From contig NZ_JAGHQX010000008.1 in assembly GCF_017744095.1 (NCBI RefSeq), positions 62,001-126,000 of the forward strand: a stretch of DNA of 64,000 nt. The letters run 5' to 3'. Source of the DNA: Shimia sp. R10_1 (GTDB lineage Bacteria > Pseudomonadota > Alphaproteobacteria > Rhodobacterales > Rhodobacteraceae). Both the position numbers and the translations under genes were made by a program. Below the pieces are notes generated by a model. It worked only from the letters and a program-made list of their open reading frames with translations, made no database searches and had not been told where the DNA came from. Positions 9,370 through 17,973 of the stretch are shown here, piece after piece (within the stretch, counting starts at the first letter, position 1; every line of letters starts with the position of its first letter).

Positions 9370-10500
9370 ATGCATACCGATCCGGCGCTTTGGCCATCGC
9401 CACTTTGGCATCTGAGAAAATTCGAGCCGGATGTACCGGTGCTTTATTTCGCGCCGGAAGTGCTGCAAGCCACGGCGCATCGGTTCATTGATGGATTTGA
9501 GGGGTTGGTCACCTACGCCGTTAAGGCCAACGATCATGAAGCAGTTCTAAGTAATCTGGTTGGCGCAGGAGTGCGTGCTTTCGATGTTGCCTCGCCGCTG
9601 GAGATGACGCGCGTGCGCCACATTGCCCCTGATGCTGTGCTTCACTACCATAACCCCGTACGATCGGCGGCGGAGATTGCAGAGGCTGTAGGGCACGGTA
9701 TTGCCAGCTGGTCAGTCGATTGCTCTCGTGAGTTGGAAAAGCTGGTTGATGTACCGCGTCACAACACAGAAATCGCTGTGCGCTTGCGGCTTCCCGTTGT
9801 TGGCGCGGCGTATGATTTCGGCGAAAAGTTTGGTGCAGACCCGGATGACGCGGTTGCTCTTCTTCAACAGGCCAAAGAGATGGGATTTGCCACCTCAATG
9901 ACATTTCACCCCGGCACGCAATGCGCGGATCCGCAGGTCTGGGCTGTCTACATTGTTGAGGCTGCGGATGTGGCCCGTCGGGCCGGGGTCACTTTGCGTC
10001 GGCTGAACGTCGGAGGTGGCTTTGCGGCGCATCGCAGCGGTGTTGCACCGGATCTGGAGGCGATCTTCAAGCGAATTTCGGCTGAGGCAAAGCGCGTGTT
10101 TGGAGAGCAGGTCCCAGCGCTAGTATGTGAGCCGGGACGCGCGATGGTTGCGGAAGCCTTTACGCTGGCTCTGCGCGCAAAAGCTGTGCGACGCGATGCT
10201 GTGTTTCTGAATGATGGCATCTATGGGGCGCTGACAGAACTGCGCGACATTGGTGTTCCAGACAGGATCTCTGTCACCCGCGTTCATGGGGCGGATCCGG
10301 GAGCGGGGTTGGCGAGCAAGATTGTCTTTGGCCCAACCTGTGACAGTTTGGACCGCTTGCCTGACCCCGTGTTGTTGCCAGAAGACATCGCGGAAGAAGA
10401 CTACCTTCTGATCCGTGCCATGGGAGCATACTCCGCGAGTTTGTCGACTGGCTTTAACGGCTATGGCGCACAAAGCATGGTGACTGTCGCAACGTTGTGA
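9370..10500 (+). CDS. Ornithine/diamino-acid decarboxylase, fold type III PLP enzyme
   Basis: A 376-residue alanine-racemase-fold decarboxylase. The PLP lysine is K52 in YAVKAN, the glycine loop is LNVGGGFA, CEPGRAMVAE follows, and the catalytic cysteine is C324 in FGPTCDSLD. GPTCD is the ornithine-decarboxylase form, whereas diaminopimelate decarboxylase has a CES motif, so putrescine synthesis from ornithine (possibly also lysine decarboxylation) is likely. GAGGTGAG precedes the ATG. The divergent Lrp-type gene at 8825-9262 is the probable regulator. Confidence 0.88.
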   Translation: MHTDPALWPSPLWHLRKFEPDVPVLYFAPEVLQATAHRFIDGFEGLVTYAVKANDHEAVLSNLVGAGVRAFDVASPLEMTRVRHIAPDAVLHYHNPVRSAAEIAEAVGHGIASWSVDCSRELEKLVDVPRHNTEIAVRLRLPVVGAAYDFGEKFGADPDDAVALLQQAKEMGFATSMTFHPGTQCADPQVWAVYIVEAADVARRAGVTLRRLNVGGGFAAHRSGVAPDLEAIFKRISAEAKRVFGEQVPALVCEPGRAMVAEAFTLALRAKAVRRDAVFLNDGIYGALTELRDIGVPDRISVTRVHGADPGAGLASKIVFGPTCDSLDRLPDPVLLPEDIAEEDYLLIRAMGAYSASLSTGFNGYGAQSMVTVATL

Positions 10501-10575
10501 AGCGGACATGCTCTGGACACTGGCCCATTGCGCGATACAGTCGCGGTCGAAGCCACGCGCAGGGAGCAGCCAGCC

Positions 10576-12873
10576 ATGGAAAAATTTGGAAAGAGTCAGT
10601 TGGTCAAGCGAGTCGAAGACACACGGTTTTTGACGGGTGAAGGGCGGTATGTGGATGACATTGCCCCTAAGGGGGCATTGCAGGCCTACTTTTTGCGCTC
10701 TCCTGTCGCGCACGGCGATATCACTGAGTTGGATGTTGCGGACGCATGTGAGGCAGAGGGCGTAGCCTGTGTGCTGACCCAAGCTGATCTGGTGGCGGCC
10801 GGTCTTGAGGCCAATCTGCCCGGAACGCAGGTGAAAAACCGTGACGGCAATATGGGGGCGAGCCCTGAGCGGCCTTTGTTGGCCAACGGGCGTGTGCGCT
10901 ACGTCGGCGAGCCGGTGGCAGTGATCGTGGCGGAAACACTGGATCAGGCGCGCGATGCGGCTGAGATGATCTTGTTTGACTATGAAGATCGCCCGGCGCA
11001 CATGGGATTGGCACGTGGTGGCGAACAGCTTCATGGAGAGGCGCCGGACAACCTTGCCTTTGACTGGGGGCTTGGCGATGAGGCCGCCACAGACGCGGCC
11101 TTTGCTGAGGCCGCGCATGTTGTGAGCCTTGAGGTGGGTGACAATCGGATTATCGTAAATTCGATGGAACCGCGCGGCGCCTACGCGGAATGGGACGGCG
11201 ATAAGGTCCATGTGGCCAACAATGGTCAAGGGGTCTGGGGACCGAAGAGCCAAGTGGCTCGTGTGCTCAAACTGGACGTTGCCAATGTGCGGGTGACCAA
11301 CCCCGACACCGGCGGCGGCTTTGGCATGAAAGGCATGATTTATCAGGAGCCGCTGGTGATTGCCCATGCGGCGCGCGTGGTTGGCAAGCCAGTGCGCTGG
11401 ATGGCAGACCGCACAGAGGCGATGCTGTCTGACAATGCCGGACGCGATCTGACCTCGCTGGTGGAGATGGCGTTTGACGAAAACCTGAAGGCCACCGCCT
11501 ATCGGGTGAAAACCACCGCCAATATGGGCGCCTATAACTCGCAATTTGCCCAGGCCATTCAGACCACATTGTTCAGCCGTGTTTTGATGGGCGTCTATGA
11601 TGTGCAGACCACCTGGCTGCAGGTGGACGGGATTTATACCAACACCACACCTGTGGATGCCTATCGCGGCGCTGGGCGGCCAGAGGCGATTTATGCGCTG
11701 GAGCGGCTGATGGACCGCGCGGCCCGGGAGCTGGGCGTGAGCGGCTGGGAGCTGCGCCGGCGCAACTTCATCCCCAATGCGGCTTTCCCTTACAAAAGCG
11801 CCACGGATGAAATCTATGACGTGGGCGACTTTGATCGCGTGTTGAGCCGGATGGAAGCCTATGGCGACGTGGAAGGTTTTGCCGCGCGCAAGGCGGCCAG
11901 TGCAGCTGCGGGCAAGTTGCGCGGCGCGGGGCTGTGTTACTATATTGAAAGTATCCTTGGTGATCCGAGCGAAAGCGCGCGTGTGGAGTTTAATGAGGAT
12001 GGCACTGTCTCAATCTATGTAGGCACGCAGTCCAACGGACAGGGACACGAGACGGTTTATGCTCAGTTCCTGAGTGATCAGACCGGCATCCCGACCGAGC
12101 TGATCGAAGTGGTGCAGGGCGACAGCGACCGGATCAAACAAGGCGGCGGCACCGGCGGCTCGCGCTCTGTAACGGTGCAAAATACCGCGACACTGGCGAC
12201 CGTGGAAACGATGATTAAAGCATTTACCCCGTATCTTGCAGAGAAGATGGGTGTGGATGCCGAGGACGTGACATTTGATGATGAGCAATTCCGTGCAGAA
12301 GGCTCTAATCTACATCCGACCTTCCTTGAGGCGGCAGAGATGGCGCGTGCGGATGGACGCACGGATCTGATGGTGCATGAAGAACGCACAACACTGCCCG
12401 CGCGCAGCTTCCCCAACGGGGCGCATCTGGCGGAGGTCGAGGTCGATCCGGAAACGGGTCAGGTGACTTTGGAGCGCTACACTGTGGTGGATGACTTTGG
12501 CAATCTTATCAATCCGATGCTCGCGGAAGGGCAGGTCCACGGTGGTGTGGCCCAGGGCATTGGTCAGGCGCTGATGGAACATGTGGTCTATGATGAGGAA
12601 GGTCAGCTTTTGACCGCCACCTTCATGGATTACGCTATGCCGCGCGCCAGCGATGTGCCGATGATTGGCTTTACCACGGAGGCCGTGCCTTCGACGGCCA
12701 ATATCATGGGCATGAAAGGTTGTGGCGAGGCTGGCACGGTTGGGGCCATGGCCGCAGCGGCGAATGCGGTGCAGGATGCGCTCTGGGAGCGCGGCGTGCG
12801 TCAGGCGGATATGCCGTTTACGCCGCACCGCGTCTGGCAAATGTTGAATGAGGCACAAGATACGGCTGCATGA
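10576..12873 (+). CDS. Xanthine dehydrogenase/CoxL-family molybdopterin-binding subunit (form II type)
   Basis: A 765-residue large subunit of the xanthine dehydrogenase/aldehyde oxidase/CO dehydrogenase family. It carries GGGFGMKG near residue 248, the active-site loop AYRGAGR at 362-368, GTGGSRSVTVQ near 530 and the catalytic glutamate E718 in GCGEAG. The AYRGAGR loop marks form II (CoxL-like); true aerobic CO dehydrogenase has AYRCSFR. No iron-sulfur (CoxS) or FAD (CoxM) subunit gene is adjacent, so partners must be elsewhere or the protein works alone. ATG 10576 follows AGGGAG. Its end overlaps the next gene by 26 nt. Confidence 0.9.
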   Translation: MEKFGKSQLVKRVEDTRFLTGEGRYVDDIAPKGALQAYFLRSPVAHGDITELDVADACEAEGVACVLTQADLVAAGLEANLPGTQVKNRDGNMGASPERPLLANGRVRYVGEPVAVIVAETLDQARDAAEMILFDYEDRPAHMGLARGGEQLHGEAPDNLAFDWGLGDEAATDAAFAEAAHVVSLEVGDNRIIVNSMEPRGAYAEWDGDKVHVANNGQGVWGPKSQVARVLKLDVANVRVTNPDTGGGFGMKGMIYQEPLVIAHAARVVGKPVRWMADRTEAMLSDNAGRDLTSLVEMAFDENLKATAYRVKTTANMGAYNSQFAQAIQTTLFSRVLMGVYDVQTTWLQVDGIYTNTTPVDAYRGAGRPEAIYALERLMDRAARELGVSGWELRRRNFIPNAAFPYKSATDEIYDVGDFDRVLSRMEAYGDVEGFAARKAASAAAGKLRGAGLCYYIESILGDPSESARVEFNEDGTVSIYVGTQSNGQGHETVYAQFLSDQTGIPTELIEVVQGDSDRIKQGGGTGGSRSVTVQNTATLATVETMIKAFTPYLAEKMGVDAEDVTFDDEQFRAEGSNLHPTFLEAAEMARADGRTDLMVHEERTTLPARSFPNGAHLAEVEVDPETGQVTLERYTVVDDFGNLINPMLAEGQVHGGVAQGIGQALMEHVVYDEEGQLLTATFMDYAMPRASDVPMIGFTTEAVPSTANIMGMKGCGEAGTVGAMAAAANAVQDALWERGVRQADMPFTPHRVWQMLNEAQDTAA

Positions 12874-13939
12874 ACGCATAACCTCTTGGCTGGCCGGTAA
12901 ATTTGCGGCCCGCCACTCGCCCACGGCCCCGCGTCGCGGCCCCGTCACCCATGTGATTATTCTGGATGGTACCATGTCCTCTCTGATGGATGGAGAGGAA
13001 ACCAACGCCGGGCGCACCTACCGTCTGTTGCAGGAGCTGGGCGCGGGTGTGTCGCTTTACTATGAGGCTGGGGTGCAGTGGCACAGCTGGCGTCAGACAC
13101 TGGATGTGATGATGGGGCGCGGGATCAACCGCCAAATCCGCCGCGCCTATGGCTATCTCGCCAGCCGCTATCGCCCCGGCGACCGGATCTTTCTAATGGG
13201 CTATTCACGGGGCGCGTTTGCGGTGCGCTCGCTCGCGGGCGTGATTGACCGGGTGGGCCTTTTGAAAGCAAGCTGCGCGACGGAGCGCAATATCCGCACC
13301 GCCTATCGCCACTATGAGCTGACCCCTGACAGCGCTGCCGCCGCCGATTTTGCGCAGGCCCATTGTCATGAGAGCGTCGACATAGAAATGATTGGCGTCT
13401 GGGACACGGTCAAGGCGCTGGGCGCGCGGGTGCCGCTTTTGTGGCGGTTCACCGAACGGCGCCATGCTTTTCACAACCACCACCTGTCACCGATTGTGCG
13501 CCACGGCTTTCAGGCGCTGGCGCTAGATGAAACCCGCGAGGTGTTTGAGCCGGAGATGTGGATGTGCCCGACGCGCTGGGATGCGCGGATCGAACAGGTC
13601 TGGTTTCGCGGCTCTCATGGGGATATTGGCGGCCAGCTTGGGGGCTTTGAGGAAGCGCGTCCTTTGGCCAACATCCCGCTGGTCTGGATGCTGGAGCGTT
13701 TGGAGATGTGTGATTTGAAGCTGCCGGACGGCTGGCGGGATCGTTTCATAATGGACCCACTTGCTCCCTCCGTTGGCACCTGGCGGCACTGGGGCAAACT
13801 CTTCCTATTTCGGGCGCGGCGTTTGGTAAACAAGGATCGTTCTGAGAGCATCCACCCAACAGCACAGCCCTTCGTAAGCGCCGGCGATACCAAGGCGCGC
13901 CTGCCTGAGCAGCAAGGCACGCTTGCCGCGCAGGATTAA
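12848..13939 (+). CDS. DUF2235 alpha/beta-hydrolase-like protein
   Basis: A 363-residue protein with a DUF2235 domain, the fold used by Tle1-type phospholipases. An intact triad can be traced: S120 in the nucleophile elbow GYSRGAF, D186 in IGVWDTV, and H257 in GSHGDIGG. There is no signal peptide, so it should be cytoplasmic unless exported by another route, and no type VI secretion gene is in the window. Substrate is unknown; lipid or ester hydrolysis is the family guess. It starts inside the 3' end of the molybdenum-enzyme gene, implying translational coupling. Confidence 0.82.
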   Translation: MRHKIRLHERITSWLAGKFAARHSPTAPRRGPVTHVIILDGTMSSLMDGEETNAGRTYRLLQELGAGVSLYYEAGVQWHSWRQTLDVMMGRGINRQIRRAYGYLASRYRPGDRIFLMGYSRGAFAVRSLAGVIDRVGLLKASCATERNIRTAYRHYELTPDSAAAADFAQAHCHESVDIEMIGVWDTVKALGARVPLLWRFTERRHAFHNHHLSPIVRHGFQALALDETREVFEPEMWMCPTRWDARIEQVWFRGSHGDIGGQLGGFEEARPLANIPLVWMLERLEMCDLKLPDGWRDRFIMDPLAPSVGTWRHWGKLFLFRARRLVNKDRSESIHPTAQPFVSAGDTKARLPEQQGTLAAQD

Positions 13940-13959
13940 AACCCGCGCTGCCGCATCAT

Positions 13960-14631
13960 TTATTCACGCCAGTCTACAAATTCGTCAAGCGCGGCCCGCT
14001 CCGTGCGGAAGCTGTTGATCGCGGCTGCGTCGTCGGGGAAGCCGAAAGAGATCGCGGCGAGCATATTGTAGTCTTCGGGGATATCAAAATGGCGGCGTAC
14101 CACTTCGGAAAAAAGCGATAGGGCCGCCTGAGGCACGGTGCCGATGCCCTGTGCTTTGGCTGAGAGGCAAAAGGCTGTGATGAAACCGCCGCAATCCAGC
14201 ACACCATAGGGGCCAAGCTCTTTAGGGCAGGAGATTACCGCCACATGGGGTGCGCCAAACAATGTGTAGTTTTCTCGCATCTGCTGCACGCGCGCCTCTT
14301 TGTCTCCACGCTCTATTCCCACAGAGTCATAGAGTTGCATGCCGCAGGCGTGCCGGCGCTGTTTATGCGCGCCGGTGTAGGTTTGCGGGAACGGGTAATC
14401 GGGGGCCGGGATGCCCGTGTCAAAGGCGCTTGCCATAGTTGCGCGGAAGGCTTCGGTTTCTGCACCTGAGGTAACCGTGACTTTCCAAGGCTGCGCGTTG
14501 CACCAACTGGGCGCGCGGCCTGCATCTGTGAGGATCTGTTCTATTGTCTCTTTCGGTACCGGCTCAGACCGGAAAGCACGGCAGGAATGGCGCGCGTGCA
14601 AGAGCGCCTTTAGTGCGGCGTGGGGGCTCAT
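13960..14631 (-). CDS. Nitroreductase-family FMN oxidoreductase
   Basis: A 223-residue nitroreductase-fold flavoprotein. FMN-binding features are RHSCRAF (about residues 14-20), TDAGRAPSWCNAQPW (about 36-50) and the C-terminal LAAISFGFPDD region. The family reduces nitro compounds, quinones or flavins with NAD(P)H; its real substrate is unknown. It is the last gene of the minus-strand operon that begins at 20169, lying 17 nt downstream of the zinc-ribbon gene. ATG 14631 is the family start; the longer frame to 14727 overlaps the upstream gene and is unlikely. Confidence 0.88.
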   Translation of the reverse strand: MSPHAALKALLHARHSCRAFRSEPVPKETIEQILTDAGRAPSWCNAQPWKVTVTSGAETEAFRATMASAFDTGIPAPDYPFPQTYTGAHKQRRHACGMQLYDSVGIERGDKEARVQQMRENYTLFGAPHVAVISCPKELGPYGVLDCGGFITAFCLSAKAQGIGTVPQAALSLFSEVVRRHFDIPEDYNMLAAISFGFPDDAAAINSFRTERAALDEFVDWRE

Positions 14632-14648
14632 CACTTGTCTCTCAAAAC

Positions 14649-15755
14649 TTATTGGTTTTGGGCGATGATATAGCCAAAGGCCGCGGCTGCAAGGGCTGCA
14701 CACGCAACGGCAAAGGCGATTTTCCAAGTTGAGTAGGGTCGTTCGCCCTGAACGCGACCGGTTTGGCCGTTCACCACAAACCGATAGGACTTGCCGCGGT
14801 ATTTGTAAGCCGCCAGCCAGACCGGCAGCAAGATGTGTTTGAAGGTCACATCGCTCACAGCGGTTTGCACATTGTGGATGCGCTGGCGATCGCCGCCGAT
14901 GTCAAAAGCCACATCGCGCCGGATCACACGATCCATATGCGCGCGCGCCTCTTCATAGCCTTCGGTGAGTTCGACCGTGTAGCCCTCTGCCTGAAATCCC
15001 GCGAGAAATTCGGGGCTGTAGGGCTCCAGCGCAGAGAGATCCCAGGGCTGAAGCGCATCGGTGTATTTTTTTGGTAGGGCCTTTGACGCCAGCACCAGAA
15101 TGTCGTCAAACCAGCGCGCCACTCGGCCGGAGGCAGGCCGCCAACGGATTTTCTGCACTCGGCGCTGCTCCGCCTTGCCGTCGCGCATCACGGTTTCGGT
15201 GACATAGTAGACCGTGCCGCGCTCGCCGTGATAGCTGGATTTTGTGTCGGCATCATAGGTCCAGTAAGGCACGTAGATGCCATCCATCTTGCGCCCTTTG
15301 CGAGCATAGTTTTGTAGGCCATTTGGGGCAAACCAGAGCCCGCCCAGCCAGTCGTTCATGGCGTCATGGGCCGCAGGCTCGGCGAGTTGAAACGGCAGCA
15401 CCGCGCGCGGCTTGATCTGCCGGTGGGTGCCGGTATCCACCACCACAGGTGTCGCGCAAAAGGCGCATTCCGTGGCGTGGGTGTCCCCATCAAATACCAC
15501 ATGGGCCGCGCAATTGGGGCAGGTGGTGGCGCGGGTTTCCATAACTTCCGCCGCCGGAAGCCGCTCTGCCAGAGCGGCGCGAAAATCCAGCTCGGTGATG
15601 GCAGCGGCACGGTCGCCCTGTTCGGTGGCTTCCTCATGGCCGCAATGATCGCAGATCAGCTTGCCCTGCGCGGGCGCAAACCTGTAGTCCGCCCCGCACT
15701 GTGGACAGGGGAAGCGGGTGGTCTCTTGAGGGGCGGGCGGCGGTGTGGCGGTCAT
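14649..15755 (-). CDS. TFIIB-type zinc-ribbon membrane protein
   Basis: A 368-residue protein with two N-terminal zinc ribbons, CPQC/CDHC (about residues 18-38) and CPNC/CAFC (about 79-101), a conserved middle domain with YWTYDADTKSSY, and a single C-terminal membrane helix (about 345-363). Such proteins are sometimes mislabelled as primosomal protein N' because of the zinc ribbon; no helicase motif exists here. B. subtilis YdjG, encoded beside the SPFH protein YdjI, is the nearest described parallel I recall. It sits directly downstream of an SPFH gene here too, suggesting a membrane partnership. Confidence 0.85.
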   Translation of the reverse strand: MTATPPPAPQETTRFPCPQCGADYRFAPAQGKLICDHCGHEEATEQGDRAAAITELDFRAALAERLPAAEVMETRATTCPNCAAHVVFDGDTHATECAFCATPVVVDTGTHRQIKPRAVLPFQLAEPAAHDAMNDWLGGLWFAPNGLQNYARKGRKMDGIYVPYWTYDADTKSSYHGERGTVYYVTETVMRDGKAEQRRVQKIRWRPASGRVARWFDDILVLASKALPKKYTDALQPWDLSALEPYSPEFLAGFQAEGYTVELTEGYEEARAHMDRVIRRDVAFDIGGDRQRIHNVQTAVSDVTFKHILLPVWLAAYKYRGKSYRFVVNGQTGRVQGERPYSTWKIAFAVACAALAAAAFGYIIAQNQ

Positions 15756-15864
15756 CTGAAAAGTCGGTGCTGTCTGGGTTGGATCGCGTGTGTGGCAGAG
15801 AAAGTGCTGCGCCCGGCTGCGGCATCAAGAACGTATGCGCAGCCGAGCAATTGGAATCTTTAGT

Positions 15865-17028
15865 TCAGCTTCCCGGTGGTGGGGGCGGAAGGATGGTAAA
15901 AAGCTGGGCCAGCTCCGCCACGTCTTCGGCGTGTTTCCAGCCGTCCTGACCGGCGGTCCAGACATGGGTCTGGCGGGTGATCTCTCCGGCGGAGGCCATC
16001 CTGCCCAGAGCGGCTTTGGAGAATGGGCCTCGGGTCTGGCCGTTTTCGGCGACATGCCAGACATGTTCCACCGGTGGCGGCGGGGGCGGGGCCGCATGGG
16101 CCGCCTGCGGAGTGGGCGCTGCCTGCGCGGCAGGGCGGGCGCCCCATGGTCCGGGCTGATGGGCGGCGTGGGGCTGCGCGGTTTGTGCCGCCATCTGCTG
16201 TGCCATCGCCATGCCCATCCCCATGCCAAGGCCCGCACCCATGCCCGAGTTTGGCGTCTGCGCGGCGGCGGTCATCGCCTCTGCGGCGGAAAACTGCGTG
16301 TATTTGCCCAGATCGCCGACAATGCCCATCGAAGTGCGCTTGTCCATCGCGGCCTCCACAGCGGCTGGCAGCGAGATGTTTTCGATATAGAGCTCAGGGA
16401 TTGCGAGACCGTATTCGGCAATGGTGCCAGAGATTTCCGCCGCCACCAGCTTGCCCAGATCCGCGGTGTTGGCCGCCATGTCCAGCACCGGAATACCGGA
16501 GGCCGCGATCACGCGGGAGAATTCCTGCACGATGATATTGCGGATCTGGAAGCTGATCTCATCCATGGTGAATTCGCCATCGGTGCCCACAATTTCGGTG
16601 AGGAACCGCGCCGGATCAACCACGCGGATTGCATAGGTGCCATAGGCGCGCAGACGCACCGGACCGAACTCCGGATCACGCACCATGATCGGGTTCTTGG
16701 TGCCCCACTTCAGATTGGCGAAGCGGGTGGTGTTGACGTAGTAGATCTCGGATTTGAACGGGCTTTTGAAGCCGTGATCCCAGTGCTGCAACGTGGTCAT
16801 CACCGGCATGTTGTTGGTTTCAAGCATGTAAAGCCCCGGCGTGAACACATCCGCCAGCTGGCCCTCATGCACAAATACCGCAGATTGCCCTTCGCGCACG
16901 GTGAGTTTGGCGCCGTATTTGATCTCATGGCCCTCGCGTTCAAAGCGCCAGACCAGCGTGTCGCGGGTGTCATCCACCCAATGGATGACGTCGATAAATT
17001 CGCCGGTGAGAAAATCAAAAATTCCCAT
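15865..17028 (-). CDS. SPFH/band-7 protein with C-terminal GYF_2 domain
   Basis: A 387-residue protein. Residues about 1-260 form an SPFH (virion-core-like, YdjI-type) domain, with GLYMLETNN, YYVNTTRF and a C-terminal AAEAMTAAAQ segment. A Gly/Met-rich then Pro/Ala-rich linker (about 262-330) follows. Residues about 332-380 form a GYF_2 module, recognisable by WHVAENGQTRGPFS and the ending VWTAGQDGWKHA. YdjI relatives usually end in a zinc ribbon, so GYF_2 is a notable swap that could bind proline-rich partners, including its own linker. It lies between the DUF2927 lipoprotein and zinc-ribbon genes. Confidence 0.87.
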   Translation of the reverse strand: MGIFDFLTGEFIDVIHWVDDTRDTLVWRFEREGHEIKYGAKLTVREGQSAVFVHEGQLADVFTPGLYMLETNNMPVMTTLQHWDHGFKSPFKSEIYYVNTTRFANLKWGTKNPIMVRDPEFGPVRLRAYGTYAIRVVDPARFLTEIVGTDGEFTMDEISFQIRNIIVQEFSRVIAASGIPVLDMAANTADLGKLVAAEISGTIAEYGLAIPELYIENISLPAAVEAAMDKRTSMGIVGDLGKYTQFSAAEAMTAAAQTPNSGMGAGLGMGMGMAMAQQMAAQTAQPHAAHQPGPWGARPAAQAAPTPQAAHAAPPPPPPVEHVWHVAENGQTRGPFSKAALGRMASAGEITRQTHVWTAGQDGWKHAEDVAELAQLFTILPPPPPGS

Positions 17029-17052
17029 TATTTGGTCCTTTCAATGGGCGCG

Positions 17053-17973
17053 TCAAAATCCCTGCCCAGTCTGTTCGCGGGCGAGGGTGTAAAGCACGGG
17101 GCGTGCGTCCTCGGCATTCATGCCAGACGCAAGGCGTGGATCATAAAGCATGCTGAGCAGCATCTCGTCATGTGTGGTCAACAGAGCGAATTCTTCGTCG
17201 TCATTGAAAATCGAAGGCCGCGCGCGCGGGCTGTCGTTGGTCAGGCCCAGGCCTTGCGCAATCTCTTCATGGAGGCAGGATTTCCTCAGCAAATCGGGGT
17301 GTTCCGCGCGGATCAGGGCCACCGCGGAGGTGTAAACATTTGGCTCTGTGCCGGAAGCTTGCGCAACGACAAAGCAGTAGATCGAACGCGGGGCGTTTGT
17401 GAAGAGCGCGCGGGTTTGCGCGGAGGCATTGGGCAACAGCGTATCAAGCCGCCTTTCAAGCGCGGCGCGATCTTCAGATCCCATCACCAGAATGTGGAAG
17501 TTGCCCGAACCATTGGTTTGACGCACAGGGTGGCCGGTGACGCGGGCCAGTCTGGGGATATAGGCGGCCACGGTTTCCCGATCTGTCGCGCGTTTGCTCT
17601 CTGCTACAGAAGGGCCAAATTCCAAATTGACACGCACCGGGCCTTCCCAGCGGCGCAGCTGCCCAGGTGTTGCTGAGGCGCGCTCAAGACCGGCATCCAG
17701 AACATATTCGTCATAAAATGCGATCTGTTCAAAGTTGCGGGCCAGCATGTCGGGCGTAAAAGGGGTGTCGGGCCCGCCACCATCGGTGCGCAAAAGCCCC
17801 CGCGCCAGCAGATCGGCCTGCACCTGACTGTAGTAGGTGGCGAGCATCTCGCTTTCGACTGTCACCGGCTTTGGCGCGGGTGCTTTTGGCGCGGGACGAT
17901 ATACGCTTGTTTCCTCACAAGCGGCCAGAAGGCCCAAGGCAAGCCCCATCGCTATGGTAGAGGCGCGTCTCAC
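17053..17973 (-). CDS. DUF2927 lipoprotein
   Basis: A 306-residue predicted lipoprotein: signal peptide MRRASTIAMGLALGLLAAC with lipobox LLAAC (Cys19), then a Pro-rich spacer and a DUF2927 domain. HEEIAQGLGL near residue 232 resembles the HExxxxGL arrangement of metzincin-like proteases and is a plausible metal site, though activity is unproven. It should be anchored in the inner or outer membrane facing the periplasm. It overlaps the upstream telA-like gene by 4 nt (ATGA), so translation is coupled. Confidence 0.85.
   Translation of the reverse strand: MRRASTIAMGLALGLLAACEETSVYRPAPKAPAPKPVTVESEMLATYYSQVQADLLARGLLRTDGGGPDTPFTPDMLARNFEQIAFYDEYVLDAGLERASATPGQLRRWEGPVRVNLEFGPSVAESKRATDRETVAAYIPRLARVTGHPVRQTNGSGNFHILVMGSEDRAALERRLDTLLPNASAQTRALFTNAPRSIYCFVVAQASGTEPNVYTSAVALIRAEHPDLLRKSCLHEEIAQGLGLTNDSPRARPSIFNDDEEFALLTTHDEMLLSMLYDPRLASGMNAEDARPVLYTLAREQTGQGF

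Noticed and set aside
10576-12873. Aerobic carbon monoxide dehydrogenase large subunit
   Set aside because: The active-site loop is AYRGAGR, not the AYRCSFR of true CO dehydrogenase, and no coxS or coxM is near.
14649-15755. Annotation as primosomal protein N'
   Set aside because: Only zinc ribbons are present; there are no helicase motifs and the protein ends in a membrane helix.
15790-17676. 628-codon open frame on the plus strand
   Set aside because: It is antisense to the SPFH and DUF2927 genes and has a composition typical of antisense frames in GC-rich DNA.
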